Source: Serpula lacrymans var. lacrymans S7.9 (Eukaryota; Basidiomycota; Agaricomycetes; Boletales; Serpulaceae). From it: DNA of 64,000 nt. The position numbers were made by a program, and so were the translations under genes. Under the pieces are notes generated by a model. That model was not told the origin of the DNA, searched no databases, and worked only from the letters and a program-made list of their open reading frames with translations. Shown in pieces: positions 45,877-57,966 of the stretch. The stretch is taken from positions 1,508,907 to 1,572,906 of the forward strand of contig NW_006763296.1 in the NCBI RefSeq assembly GCF_000218685.1, in the 5' to 3' direction. The first letter of the stretch is position 1. Each line of letters opens with the position of its first letter.

Positions 45877-48315
45877 ATGAGCGTCATATCTTGGTCCATC
45901 TTGAGCTTGATTGTGCTGCTTGCAGTTACTGCACGCTATCGTGTACAGCGTCGCTCCATCAAGGACATTCGAGGACCCGCTTCGCCCTCTCGATTATTAG
46001 GTTCGTTTCGCGTTCTTGCGGCATCAAGTGCTATTGAGACGATGATACAACATTTTTAGGTCACGAAATGCAGTTTCGCCACGAAGAGGAAATGGGCGAT
46101 GTTCAATTCCAATGGCTTCGCCGGTATGGTGCCACTTGGCGTACGCAAGGATGCTTTGGAGTATGTTCATACGTTACTCATTGTGCTAATGCATATTAAC
46201 ATCGGAGTCTTCGACAAAAACCAGGAGGATGTGTTGTGGACAGTAGACCCAAAGGCTCTTCAGTATATCTTCCATACATCTGGATATCGGTTCCCGAAGA
46301 CCAAGGCAATAGATCAATCTGCAAAAATCTTCACGGGTCGAGGTATTCTTACGGTTAAAGGTGTGTTTCCCTGTTACTTCTCATAGATGACACTGACGGT
46401 ATATATTTTTTGATTAGGTGATGTTCACCAGCGTCAGAGGAAGATCTTGAGTCCTGCCTTTTCCGCGGGGCAATTGCATACATTCCTACCGATATTCAGA
46501 CAGTTGGCTTCTCATGTAAGAGGCTCTTCATCTGGCGTTTCCATCTCTTACATCATTTGCCCTTGCATCAGCTTAGTCAGAAGTGGAAGGATGAACTGGA
46601 GGCCAGCGTGTCTCACGAAAGTGCTGTCATCAATGTCCCTCAAATGCTGGCCAGAATGACATTAGATGTCATTGGTGAAGGTGGATGAAACTTCGTTCTG
46701 TCCTGTTGGGCGCATGCTCATATCCTTATCATTAGCTGCTTTTGACTATCAATTTGGAGCGCTAGACGACCAAAGAAATGAGCTTGCACGTCTCTTTCAG
46801 AATCTCTTGTAGGTCTCTCTTCTCCTGGTATATATTGTACTTACATTGCATTCCCAGTGTCGATTCTGTGCTCCATCCACCTGCATGGGATATATTGTTT
46901 AGGGCTACGTGGCACTACATTCCTGATAGTATCTTGCACTACGTTAGGTATTTGCCAACGAGAGAATACAGCCGCTTCAAACAGTTCCTGGACGCCGCTT
47001 TCCGCGTTGGACAGGACCTCGTAGACCAGAAAGCGTCCTCCAGTGAAAAGGGTGGTAAGAATATTGTGAGCATCTTGGGTAAGTGAATCTCGTCTAGACG
47101 TTGCAGCTTGAAAGTAAAGTATATTTCATTAGCTCAATCCAGTGTTTCCGACGATGTCAAGAAACGTTTAACCAGCGATGAGATGCTTTCCCAAGTAGCG
47201 TGATTATCCAATCAAAATATCTAAGGGAACACGTTGTGACTTCGTTCATTCTAGGACATTCCTTTTGGCCGGTCACGATACAACCGCCAATACTCTTACC
47301 TGGACGCTATATGAACTCTCCAAGAGACCAGAAGATCAGAGGAAGATACGCGACGAAATAGCGGCCGTCCGCAAGGAGATTAAAGCACGTGGAGATGAAG
47401 ACTTCGTCCCTAGTGACTTCGACTCGATGCCCTTCATGAATGCCGTCATCAAGGTTAGTGCAAGTGCAGTGTTATCGGGATCCAAAGAAATCTCTGAGAA
47501 TGATAATTCAGGAGAGTCTGCGATTGCACCCTATTGCTCCCATGCTCTTCCGAGAAGCGGCTGATGAAGATGTTATCCCCCTTTCTGAGCCGATTGAGAC
47601 TGTGTCAGGTAAATTCATCAACCAAATTCCCGTTAGCAAGGGTCAAGCGATCAACATTTCCATTTGCTCGTACAATCGGTGAGTATCATGCTCTCTAGCA
47701 CTAAGATTGCGTTTATCTGAAATGACTACAGACTGCAGAGTGTTTGGGGCGAAGATGCAGATAGTTGGAACCCAGATAGGTTCTTGGGCAGTGACAAAGA
47801 GAGGCAGGCGTCCGTCGGCGTTTTCGCGAACTTGTGCGTCTTTTCGGTTTGTCTACAGTATCGCATTCTCATGATGTTTTATTTGCAATTTCCAGAATGA
47901 CTTTTTGTGAGTAATGTATTACATATGAGTTGTGTAGCCATGACCTAAATGACTGCTTCACGGTTCAAATAGCTGCAGGTATACGTGCTTGTCTCGGGTG
48001 AGTTCACAGCAATCTGTACCGTGCCCTAACTGTGCTGATAATGTTACCTCAATCGTAGATGGCGCTTTGCGTACGTAGCCTCCCTCAAAGTGATCTCGTC
48101 AAAAGCACAAACTAATTACACCTGCTTTTGGTGTACACAGGCTACTTGAGATGAAAACTGTGCTCACGGAGCTTATCGAGACGTTCGAGTTTAAATATCC
48201 TGAGGGATTGGACGTTATGCGGCTCAGCTCGGGAATCATGTCACCCGCCATTAGAGGGAAGGTTGAGATGGGGATACAGCTGCCTCTGCACGTCTCGCTC
48301 GTGAATGGAGCCTAA
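45877..48315 (+). CDS. Cytochrome P450 monooxygenase
   Basis: Membrane-anchored haem monooxygenase. Start at 45,877: MSVISWSILSLIVLLAVTARY is an N-terminal anchor. About a dozen small introns. Motifs: LWTVDPKALQYIFHTSGYRFPK, helix C region HQRQRKILSPAFSAGQL, I-helix LAGHDTTANTL (47,263-47,295), ESLRLHP (ExxR, near 47,512), WNPDRFL, and a split haem motif FSAGIRACLGWRFA assembled from four small exons (47,896-48,075), with all of FxxGxRxCxG present. Ends ...HVSLVNGA at 48,315. One junction (donor 46,161, acceptor 46,207) is one base out of frame in my hand splice; an alternative donor at 46,141 keeps frame but drops seven residues. The sequence style is that of agaricomycete CYP expansions; substrate unknown. 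Confidence 0.85.
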
Positions 48316-49193
48316 ATGTGTTAGTGCTAGCAGCCAGACGCGAAGGACCCCCCATTGTGGTCGTATGATCCCTACTTGTTTATCAAATGCTGAAAATGAC
48401 CTGTTAAATGTGATTTTTATAGCTTTTGTATATATATGCCGACGCGAAATGTGATTAGCCTGATGATTTGGTTCTAGGATCTGGTTCATGGCTGCGCTTG
48501 AATGTTTTCTTGCAAATTGTAGATGGTATATCCATCCCGCTAGCGGTGAATCAGTGAAAACTCGAGCGGTGTGTCAATCAGACGCTCAGTGCCAGTGGTC
48601 AAACATCAATATTGGTCCTTTGAATTGAGAGACATGTGACGCACTAATATGGGTTCCTTCAAGCTTCAGGCCTCAGGCCAACACAACCCAACCAAAGATT
48701 GGCCGACCGCCGATTCAGTGACTTTCCTTGGAATGGCGGAGTTGCCCCTTGCTGGGTGAATTGTGTTTGGTACCATATTCGCCATATCTTTAAACCATGA
48801 ACTTGAACGACCATCGAGGTCTAATTTCAACGATTCCAAAATACAAAGCAACAGTCGACATAGATACAACCTGGTATGATGAATACACTGCAAAAGAAGA
48901 AAATCAAAACACGCCATAACCAGCCTTACTCCCATCCTCATGCCAGTGAACACCCCTTCATCTACCCCTCACTGTCACCCTTCCCATCTGCCCATTTCTC
49001 CTTTCACCCTCACCTAACGTCTACCAGCCACAACTTATCCTATGGATACCACGAAAGACCGCAGGTCGCCTCCAACACGAAGCCACCAGATGATGGAACC
49101 TAAAAGTCTGAAATTACACACGCAGGCACCATAAGCCACATGCCACCCACAATGAGAAGGGTACCTTAAAGCAGCCTTCTAACATGTCCCTGA
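48316..49193. other. Intergenic between convergent P450 and NACHT genes
   Basis: No recognisable coding sequence. It should hold both 3' untranslated regions. The frame at 48,876-49,103 (plus) has no features. Confidence 0.4.
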
Positions 49194-52100
49194 CTATGAA
49201 CTTGAATTTTTGCAGCAATTCTCCTGTGGTAAAAAGGTGGTATACGAGGATTATAGCTCAGGCTGATGATGGAAACTAACCTCAAAAGGCTACGCGAGGC
49301 TTCCTTCTGACGCACTTGCTGTAGTAGTACTGGTATTAGGGATGTTGTTAAAAATAAAAGTTTAGTTCACATACTCGCTATTGATGGAGCATATCGCATG
49401 TATAACATTGAACTAATGTCCACGAAGTCAACATGAAACGAACAACACACCCACTAGAAGTGAGTTAAACGATCAGCAATTCAAATGTAGATCTCAACAG
49501 TGCGTACATACTTTCTGCAAGGAATATCAGCGATAATGAATACATTAGCGCTACATGCACAAAACGTGTAAAGCAAGCTTCTGCGTACAATCTAAGTGCG
49601 CAAAACGAATACGTTGGTAAAATTTGGCAAAAAGTACAGGGAAATGGCAAAACATACAATCTGCAGTGCGAGGAAGTTAGTAAAAATGGTTGTGCACAAT
49701 GAAAGAAATGTCCCTAACTAGCTTTAGGTTCAGATTCACATCTTTTCAGTATTGACTGTACAACACGGATGCTGTGTGCAAGAGGTGAAGTGGCTGAACG
49801 ACACAAATCCGTAAAGAAGAAAACTATGCACTTACATTAGAAGATGACACACCTCGTGGATTTTCTGATAACATAAACACAACATTGGTGATTAGTATTC
49901 ATGATAATGAGCATGACACGAATACCAACTTACATCCTGGAGATTGAGCAAAAAATGTGATCTGCGGATGAAAAGAAAATATGCCAATAAAGGAGCAAAA
50001 GCAGCGTACGTCCTGAACTCATCAAAAGAGCACAAGAATAAATAAAAGATATCCAAAAAAACCCCTGAAATGACGTACTTTCTGAGAACGTCAAGGTGGG
50101 CATGATAGTCAGCGCCAAATCTGGCTCAAAAGTTCGATAGCGACGTACCCACTGAAAACGTCAAGGAGGGCATAATACTTAGTCTCACATGTGGTCAAAC
50201 AAAGTCGAGAGCAACGTACCCACTGACAACGTCAAGGAGGGCATGACAGTGACAGTCAGCGCCAAGTCTGGTTAAAAACGATCGAGAGCAACGTACAATC
50301 TGAGAACGTCAAGGAGAGCTTGACAGTCAGCACCAAATCTGGCTAAAAATATCGGGGAGCGACGTACACCCTGAGAATGTCAAGGAGGGCCTCACATTTA
50401 GCACCAGATCTGGCTACAAAGATCAATAGCGACGTACAAGCTAAGTATATCAAGGATGGTATGGCGGTCAGTGCCAAATCTAGCTAATAAAGATCGAGAG
50501 CGACATACACCCTGAGTACGTCAAGAAGGACTTGACAATCAATGCCAAATCTAGCTAAAAAAAGAACAAGAGCGACGTACATACTAAGAGCACCAAGGAG
50601 GGCCTGACAGTCAGCGACAAATATAAACAAGGCCATGAAATGACGTACATGCTGAGAATGTCAAGGAGGGCATGGCAGTCAGCACCAAGTCTGGCTCAAA
50701 AGTTCGATAGCGACGTACCCACTGAGAACGTCAAGGAGGGCGCGATATTCAGCCTTACATCTGTCTAAAAAAGGTCAAGAGCGACGTACAAGCTGACAAC
50801 GTCAAGGAGGGCATGACACTCAGTCATACATCGGGTAAGAAAAGATCGAGAGCGACGTACAAGCTGGGAATGTCAAGGAGAGCTTGACAGTCAGCGCCAC
50901 GTCTGGCTAAAAAGACAGAGGGCGACATACAGGCTGATAAGGCCATCATGAAAATCACGGAGCGGTTCCGGGCGGTTTTGGGGGGAACATAGGAACGTGT
51001 ATTTATTGAAGAGTATCACATTGTCAGTAGCAACCTTTACACGAAACATGACTACGTACGTCCTAAAGACACATATAGAGGGCGGCAGTGGTGAGCCGTC
51101 TGGGGCATTTCCAGTGGAATAGAGCACATACAATATGGTGAAACTGTCAGAACACAAGACAATGGTCAGACAATCCAGCAAGAGATGCAGCACAGATAAG
51201 CATTTACCTTCTAAATTATCACAAGTATAAAGCATCTCAGTGGAAACTCTTTACAGGATGAAGTCTCAATTAACGCACATACTGAAAGATTGACCATGAA
51301 AAAGCAGATCAGCAGGTAGAGTGAACGAATGAGTGGGCAACACACAAACTAGCCCAGTAAACTCATCAGTCTTCCGTCTTTCAGATATTCGTCATGCAAA
51401 TGCTACGTTACTTACGTCCTGTGTGTACAGCCAGCTCCTTTAGATATGGTATGTGTGTAAATTGAAACGACGTACTTTCTGTGTAAAGTAGAAGTACATT
51501 AGCTCAGTTTCAACGCCCTCATTTTGACACGACTTACCACCTGCCGATCCAATGCACCAATAAATAAAACAGGTCATCAATTATCTATCGTGAGATATGC
51601 CACGCACAGCCTAGTCATATGCCATAGTTACAAAGAGTGAGATATAACCATCGTCTAGGGTAATTTACAAAGAAATATACACACTTTCTGAAACGTTATG
51701 CGTTGGGCCCCGAAAAGGTTCAAAATGCCTCGTCATGAATCATCAATAATTTCGTACCTCTATATGCTCTATCATGCTATTTAGGCTATTTAATGCCGAA
51801 CGTAACTTTTTGGGGCATTGCGACCAATCCTACATCAAATTGAGTCGTGTTAGATATATTTTCGCATCATGTGTCTAGCTTACCTCTGATGATTTTGCCA
51901 AACCTGATAACATTTCTGGTGCTCCGCTTCGGATGGCAGTATGCACCCAAGGGTCAAGAACACTACCAGTGAAGTCCGTCAGAGAATTGCTCAATGAAAT
52001 AAATAAAGGTGACTCCGAATGATAATTCTTCCAACCATGAACAGCCTGTTGAAGATGATCAAGACAATACTTGAATGCATACCCCACGGGCCCATCTATA

Positions 52101-53680
52101 AACCAAAAGAGGCCCCCATTTCTTTGCATAATATTCATACAACGTATTGCAATGGAAGCGTGACAATCAGGGGGATTATTGAAATAGCCACCCGAGCGTG
52201 ACCGTGTCGTTAGGAAATCTCGGAGTGACGTATGAACTAAGTGCACCGGACTGTTGTTGGATTCGGGGATAATGAGAATAGATTGAATCCCGAAGAATGC
52301 CCTGAGAAGGTCTCGCAGTGGGACATCAATCAAGAGAGCGAGGTCTCGGATGGACAATGGGCTTGTAAGATGTAACAAGATCCCCATTACTTGTTTGAGG
52401 TTAACCATGCTTCCAGATACAACTTCGGCAGATGAAGCCTTGGAAAACACCTGCATATACAGAGGATCCAGGCCATGTGCCTTTAACGCATCTATGAGCT
52501 GTCGGTGCGCCATTCCCCTTGCTTCTTGGACAAAATTGACGAACGTCGATGCATAGATATAGGAACCAGCGGCTTTATCAACCAAGGTGTCAAGGACATC
52601 CCATGAAGGCCAAGGCTCTGGAACACCATCCGCAACCATGAGTAAACGATTGGCGGCATATATATTCGCAAATTCGGACTGAAAGAACATGCGAATGTCC
52701 TTGCTAGCATTATACTGCTGCAATTTCAACTGAAGGGAGACCTCCTTGGCATCTATTGTTTCAAGTCTTAGCCGAAGATGTTCTTCGACTCTGCTGGTGA
52801 TAAAGAGACGAAACGGGACCCGGCCTCCCTTGGACCTGCACGCATCAATTACAGCGTCGATGAACTCGTCCATCGATTCTCCGTCCCCGACTTCACATTC
52901 ATCGAGGGCATCAATAACTATCACCATACGTTTTTGTACGGCATCATTCTGTGTGGACGTTGATTGTACATGGGAGAGCATGGGATCCATGATCAATTTG
53001 TCAAATTGATACCCGAGTCGAATACCCCGCTGTGAAAGGAAGGGTTCTTTTGTGAGCGCATCCTTGATCAACGGTTCTATGTTTTCAATTGTAGTTGAGA
53101 GTTGAAAAGCGAGCGTAGAGATTAGATGGGAAATCTTATCTCGGTTTCCCATTCCCCGAAAGAAAAAAAAGCTGGCAGCAAGCCTCCCTTCATCAGCACA
53201 CCATTCTGCAACGGTCTGCGCTATGGTCGACTTCCCAAACCCAGCCGGGCCATTAAGCCAGCAAATCGGGAGAGTACCGTCTACCCAGGTTTTGATCTCG
53301 TGCAGGACCTTCTCCCGGGTGCCCTCCAAGCATCGAGCGAGTTTCCCTGAGCGATCCTTGTACGAAGCTTGAACTGGGTGTAGCAGGTCGTATAAGCCTT
53401 TCAAAGCTAAATACGAATGACTAAGCTCATAGCGAAAGATAGATAAACACTACGCACGGTCGGCAGTAACGTTGTTGATGTTGAATCTCAGTCCCGAGGT
53501 TCCAGAAACATCAACGAATGTGCCATGTGGGATGTGGGTGTTGTTAGCCCCATTGAACATTCCCGTGCCAGTAATGGGCGCTAGAGAGGCTTGTCCGTTG
53601 AGATGGTTAGAATCTGTTATCGAAAGATGTAACTGTGGCTTGTGTTGATATTACTTACCAGGTCGATCGTGAGTGTGCAT
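49194..53680 (-). CDS. NACHT-domain NTPase (NLR-like) with a microexon tail
   Basis: STAND-type NTPase of the fungal NLR-like group, whose members are thought to sense non-self or pathogens. Exons: 53,680-53,659; 53,613-53,458; 53,406-51,884; 51,829-51,758; then a chain of microexons to a stop at 49,194-49,196. Motifs: the FNGANNTH..GTFVDVSG segment, Walker A GPAGFGKST, Walker B MVIVIDALDEC (near 52,920), and downstream winged-helix-like TSPLSIRDLALLIDVPL. The last ordinary exon encodes DWSQCPKKLRSALNSLNS.... About 640 residues in total. No WD40, ankyrin or TPR repeats are seen. The start may instead be 53,812 (MSRRIKQE), in the same frame. The first exon overlaps, antisense, a duplicated piece of the helicase 5' region. 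Confidence 0.8.
49281..51687 (-). repeat. Array of about 33 in-phase microexons separated by short introns
   Basis: On the minus strand each unit reads ...AG|exon|GTRNGT. Three-nt exons (plus coordinates of their first base): 51685, 51608, 51538, 51476, 51416, 51346, 51279, 51208, 51060, 50931, 50861, 50790, 50719, 50649, 50581, 50509, 50438, 50368, 50297, 50219, 50149, 50079, 50010, 49934, 49658, 49589, 49512, 49451, 49375, 49316. Larger ones: 51,132-51,143 and 49,853-49,864 (12 nt each), 49,281-49,289 (9 nt). All are multiples of three and phase 0. Units from 50,931 down to 50,079 are homologous, with introns of 65-75 nt sharing GTACGTCGCT...GCTGACTGTCA...CCTTGACGTTCTCAG; the others are unrelated. 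Between 49,852 and 49,661 I could not place a clean microexon. Splicing is predicted, not observed. Confidence 0.75.
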
Positions 53681-53734
53681 TGAAGCTGAGAGAAGGGGAC
53701 GACTGAGATAAGTGTGGGAGGAACGGACATGATA

Positions 53735-54300
53735 GTGGCTATTGCCCCCTACTACTGCGGCCGTACTACCATTTCCGAAACAAATTGTCTCCTGTTTTAT
53801 TCTCCGTGACATACATCCGATTCGACGAAGAAACACGAGAAAAAAGTAGCGCTCGACGACGCAATGCAAGGCAGAGATGTAGATGGAGAATCAGGCTCTG
53901 CGTCTGAGCATCTTCTTGTTTCTGCAATGACACGAGCGAAGAATAATCGATTAATAACCTTTGGTATGATCCAAGCATCATCATCTTCTCACAAAATTCC
54001 TGCACCAAAAAGCTGTTGGCCATATGTAAAAAGCGAATCTCTCTGACAGTCTTCGAAGTTCTGGTTTCATAATACTGGGGAATCGTACTTCTCTATGTCA
54101 GGTGGCGGTTTATACTGCGATGTTCTCAGCAAGCCTTCGAGAATGCTTCGAGAATGGAAATGGTTCGTCGCCTTTCACGCCAGTTTTCGAGTATTAAAAG
54201 CACTGTTGACGTTATCTCCGCTTTAGATATCACACTTTGCATTCATAAACTGCAGCTGACCTGTGTGAGGCTTTATGGTGAACCTCGATCTACCCTCCAA
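53735..54300 (+). repeat. Mosaic of duplicated pieces of neighbouring genes
   Basis: 53,735-53,890 is a diverged copy of 59,090-59,245, the helicase promoter and first codons. 53,906-54,090 and 54,105-54,300 are copies of 44,830-45,010 and 45,145-45,330, upstream of the P450. The pieces follow each other with almost no spacer. Confidence 0.75.
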
Positions 54301-54305
54301 ATCCC

Positions 54306-54660
54306 TGCCGACATACGTGCTTGTCTCGGGTGAGTCCACAGCAATCTGTATCATGCCCTAACTGTGCTGATGATGTTACCTCAGTCGCAGACGGCGCTTT
54401 GCGCACGTAGCCTTCATCTCGTCAAAACCATAAACTAATCACATCTGCTCTTGGTGTATAGTGTATACAGACTACTCGAGATGCAAGCTGTACTCACGGA
54501 GCTTATCGAGGCGTTCAAGATTAAATATCCTGAGGGGATGGACATTGTGCGGCTCAACTCGGCAATCATGTCACCCGCCATTAGAGGGAAGGTTGGGATG
54601 GGAATACAGCTGCCTCTGCACGCCGCTCGTGAATGGAGCCTGAATGTGTCCGAGTGTTAG
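54306..54660 (+). pseudogene. P450 3'-end pseudogene
   Basis: Starts with (GA)CATACGTGCTTGTCTCGG and its GTGAGT donor, the haem-loop exon of the P450 at 47,976 on, followed by the WRFA exon (here RRRFA) and the last exon (LLEMQAVLTELIEAFKIKYPEGMD...). About 90% identical to 47,976-48,315. A 2-nt deletion near 54,625 shifts the frame after LPLHA. The N-terminal three quarters of the P450, including the AGxDT and ExxR regions, are absent: the upstream duplicate joins directly to the haem-loop exon. Confidence 0.8.
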
Positions 54661-55233
54661 TCGTATGATCTGTTTTTTTTTAATCAAATGTCGGCGTCCT
54701 GCTCAATGTCCTTTTTAGATATATATCCACGCGAAATGTAATGAGCCTGAGAGCTGGTTCTAGGATCTGGTTCATTGTTGCATTTGAATATCGGCAATTG
54801 TACATGATATATCCGTCCAACTGGCAGTACGATGAATATAGTCAAAACTTGCGCGGAATGCCAATAAAGACACGCAGTGGTCGAACACCAAAACTGGTCC
54901 TCTAAATAGAGACGCAGGTGACGCTCAGGAGAAAGATAAGCACCTCAGAATCGAATTCAAATATCGGACAACAGATTCGCTGACACCGCGACCGAGTATT
55001 GAACGAAGTCACGCTCAGTCACACTATCGTTTGTAGCAAGGTTCTCATGTAAAGCGTTATACATTCTCCCTGTTGGCCGATATCGAAGTAGAAGTGTTCA
55101 GCTTATTACAACATGGCAAGTCTGCTCGCTCCGTTGGTCCGAAGTCGATGTCTCGAGCTTCAAGCGCTCAAAGTTTTTCTCTCGCCAAGACTTTCACTTC
55201 AGCGAAGCAGCTGTCTTCCCCCGACTTTTTACA
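54661..55233. other. Intergenic
   Basis: No coding sequence recognised. Probably the promoter of the F-box-like gene at its right end. Confidence 0.4.
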
Positions 55234-57966
55234 ATGCACAGATGTCTTTCTGTCATCGAAATTCTGCATGCCATATTTTCTTCTGGTTATCTGGCGCCTG
55301 ATCCAAGTCCTCGAGTTCCCAAGGTTATTCAATGCCCTTGGCTCGTCGAGCTTGAATATCACAGGCATTGGGAACACGACAGAGGGGTTAAAGTGCTTCG
55401 TACACAAACTTTAGCCTCTTTGGCAATAACATGTCGATGGTTCCAAGAGCCTGCATTGCAAGCATTGTGGTATCAACTGGACGACCTTGAACCCTTGATA
55501 AAGTGTATGCCTGGTGACCTATGGGAGGTTTCCCGTAATGGTATGCACAAAACGATTGTACGTCCTTATGTGGGAGCTTGCGGAAAATATTGCAACTTAT
55601 CACAAAACAAAATTTCTCGCAGACACTGCGACGTACTATCAGGGCGGCAGATTGGGCGATATTTGACAAATATGCTTCTCGAGTTCGCACCCTGATTCTA
55701 TGGAATCCAGTGTTGGAGCTATATGATTCAACGCTGCTTAGCATATTCGCTCGTACGGTGGTCGTTTGGTTACGGTTGGAATGCCGGCGACGGCATCGGA
55801 TTTCTTTCAACGACCGACAATTTCGATAGGTCTCTTTGAATATTCCTAAGGGCATGACCATATCTGTAAAAATGAATGTAGTATATTGTGCTTATTCTCA
55901 TATGTGGTAGCCTGTATTTATTATATTTACATTGAAAAAACAGAAAAGTAATCAACGAGCAGGAAACAAGAGATGATAATGCCGGTGCAAAAGCGAGAAT
56001 ACCTGGATGAATCAATAAACACGGATAATATAATAACTTACAATATGTGACTGCCCGTAAAACGTGGGTGGCAACTGTGGCAACAAGTGATAAAGTCATA
56101 AAACAAGAATAAAATAAAAACTCACGTTTTATCCACGGCACCAGGGTTGCTATACCGTTATATGACCACCAAATTAGCAACATTGTATGGCCAGATTATC
56201 TGAGCTGAATGACAGGGCTTGGTTAGTTGACTATAGTGCGACAGCCATAGAAAATTTAGTACTGCACAGTTATGCGGATCTGTGGCCATGTTATTAGTTA
56301 CAGGTCACACCATCACACGACGAGGTTTTTTCCTTACTACCGCTCACTGAGTGCTCAATCTCGTCCAACGCTGCAGTCACTATTCTGGATCCATTCCATC
56401 ACAACGCTCACTCCACAGATCAGCTAAAACCCAATTTTTTTTTATTACTCTGGCCACTCGAGGTTGACTGAGCATGCAAAGTAGGTAAGCGTGACTTTCT
56501 GCTTACCTAATATTTCCAGCTGACATATGCCTTGTACCCCCTTGCACTCAATCCCTGGCCTGCCTGCGAACTTTGCAGTACAAATTTTATGTAGTAACTA
56601 TTTTCCTTTCCATATTCGTGACATTTTGGTCCCCACCAATTTTCCCTGTACTTGCAAAGCACATTTTATAATAATATTGATACTCACAACAATCACGGTC
56701 ACACTGCATGGGCAAATTAGAGGTATAAAAGCGGCTGTTGAATATACTAAGATGCCGTGTTCCGCGGTGTTTAAAATTCCAACCGTAACCAAACGACCAC
56801 CGTACGCTCGCACCCATTCCGCTCCCCTCCTTCCGGGGCTCGAGCTGCTCCGTTGCCATGAGTACACATATCCTAAAGGATATCTCAATAGTGGCCATCA
56901 AGGGAACACGGAGGACCTACTGCATTTTCTTATCTCTCTATTCAGCCCTACACTCGTCTCTGTTTCTATGACCATCCAGGTCCTGGATAACATGTTCGGC
57001 TTAGCCGCCGTGGAATATCTAATTGGATCATGCCCATCCCTGAAACACTTTGACCTCATAGGGTGTAACAAACCACAGGGGGCAGCGGATGGTTTGGCCT
57101 GTAGCATTATCTGCAACTTTGTGCAAAGCCATTCACACCTACAGAGCATGCGATGTGGTGTGCTGGACGAGCAAGCTATATCGAAGATAGCTGAACTTGC
57201 ATCGTTGAAACAATTCAGTCTACATATCAGCGGCCCTATTTTCGGAGGGGGGTTGACACTGCCTACTCCAAACTTCCGTCGCCTTACATGGCTCCGCATC
57301 GTCGCGCCTAATCTTGGCAGTGCCTTGTCTTTTATCCGCTTGGTTCAATCACCCCTTGAAGAGATTGTCCTGTATGTTACTCAAACACCTTCCCCTGATA
57401 TACTCCAAGAATTCTCCATGGTTGTTTCACGTCGATTTTCATCGGACTGTCTGACATCTATCATACTTGAAGTGTTTGATCTCAACTCTACTCCTCTCAA
57501 ATTTGCTATCGATTGTATCAGGCCTTTGTTGGGCTTCAGACGGATGAAAAACTTGGCGCTAGGAGGCGCTAGGAATGTGTGGGATGATGATTTGATACTG
57601 GAGCTGATAATGGCATGGCCTGAACTTGAGCGGCTGAGTTTGCGCTCCTCTCCATGGAACACGGGGGCTCTCACGCTTAGCAGCCTACTTCTGCTGTTGA
57701 AGCATAGTCCCGGGCTGAGAGAAATAGAGATTTTCTTTGACGCGACGTCTGTGCCTTCTACGGATGAATTTGGTGGTGATTGGCCTTGCAATAAAAACAT
57801 CAAGGAGATCTATCTGTCGGATTCGAGTATAGCGGACCCTTGTTCTGTGGTTGCCTTTCTATGTGCTGTTCTACCCAATCTAACTGGCATACACTGCAAC
57901 GACTTGGATGTGAAGGACGTAGTGTCAGAATGTTTTGAAAAACAAAGGAAGAGTGTGGGTGTATGA
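55234..57966 (+). CDS. F-box/LRR-like protein, possibly interrupted
   Basis: Exon 1 (55,234-55,569): MHRCLSVIEILHAIFSSGY...LASLAITCRWFQEPALQALWYQL, the F-box-like N-terminus usual in agaricomycete proteins, which link targets to SCF ubiquitin ligases. Intron 55,570-55,622, then TLRRTIRAADWAIFDKYASRVRTLIL. The LRR-like part is at about 56,810-57,966 (LLPGLELLRCHEY..., CPSLKHFDLIG, LASLKQFSLHISGP, WPELERLSLRSSPW, SPGLREIEIFF). Between 55,755 and 56,800 there is no fitting coding sequence; either an intron of about 1 kb (long for these fungi) or an insertion splits the gene. The parts could also be two genes, but each lacks what the other has. Stop at 57,964-57,966. Confidence 0.65.

Noticed and set aside
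50072..50942. CRISPR-like or satellite array
   Set aside because: Units are imperfect, there are no spacers of foreign type, and the organism is eukaryotic. The conserved parts are splice donor, branch and acceptor sequences, which fits introns better than a satellite.
54451..54660. Independent small gene of 69 codons
   Set aside because: It is the last exon of a truncated P450 copy with a 2-nt deletion.
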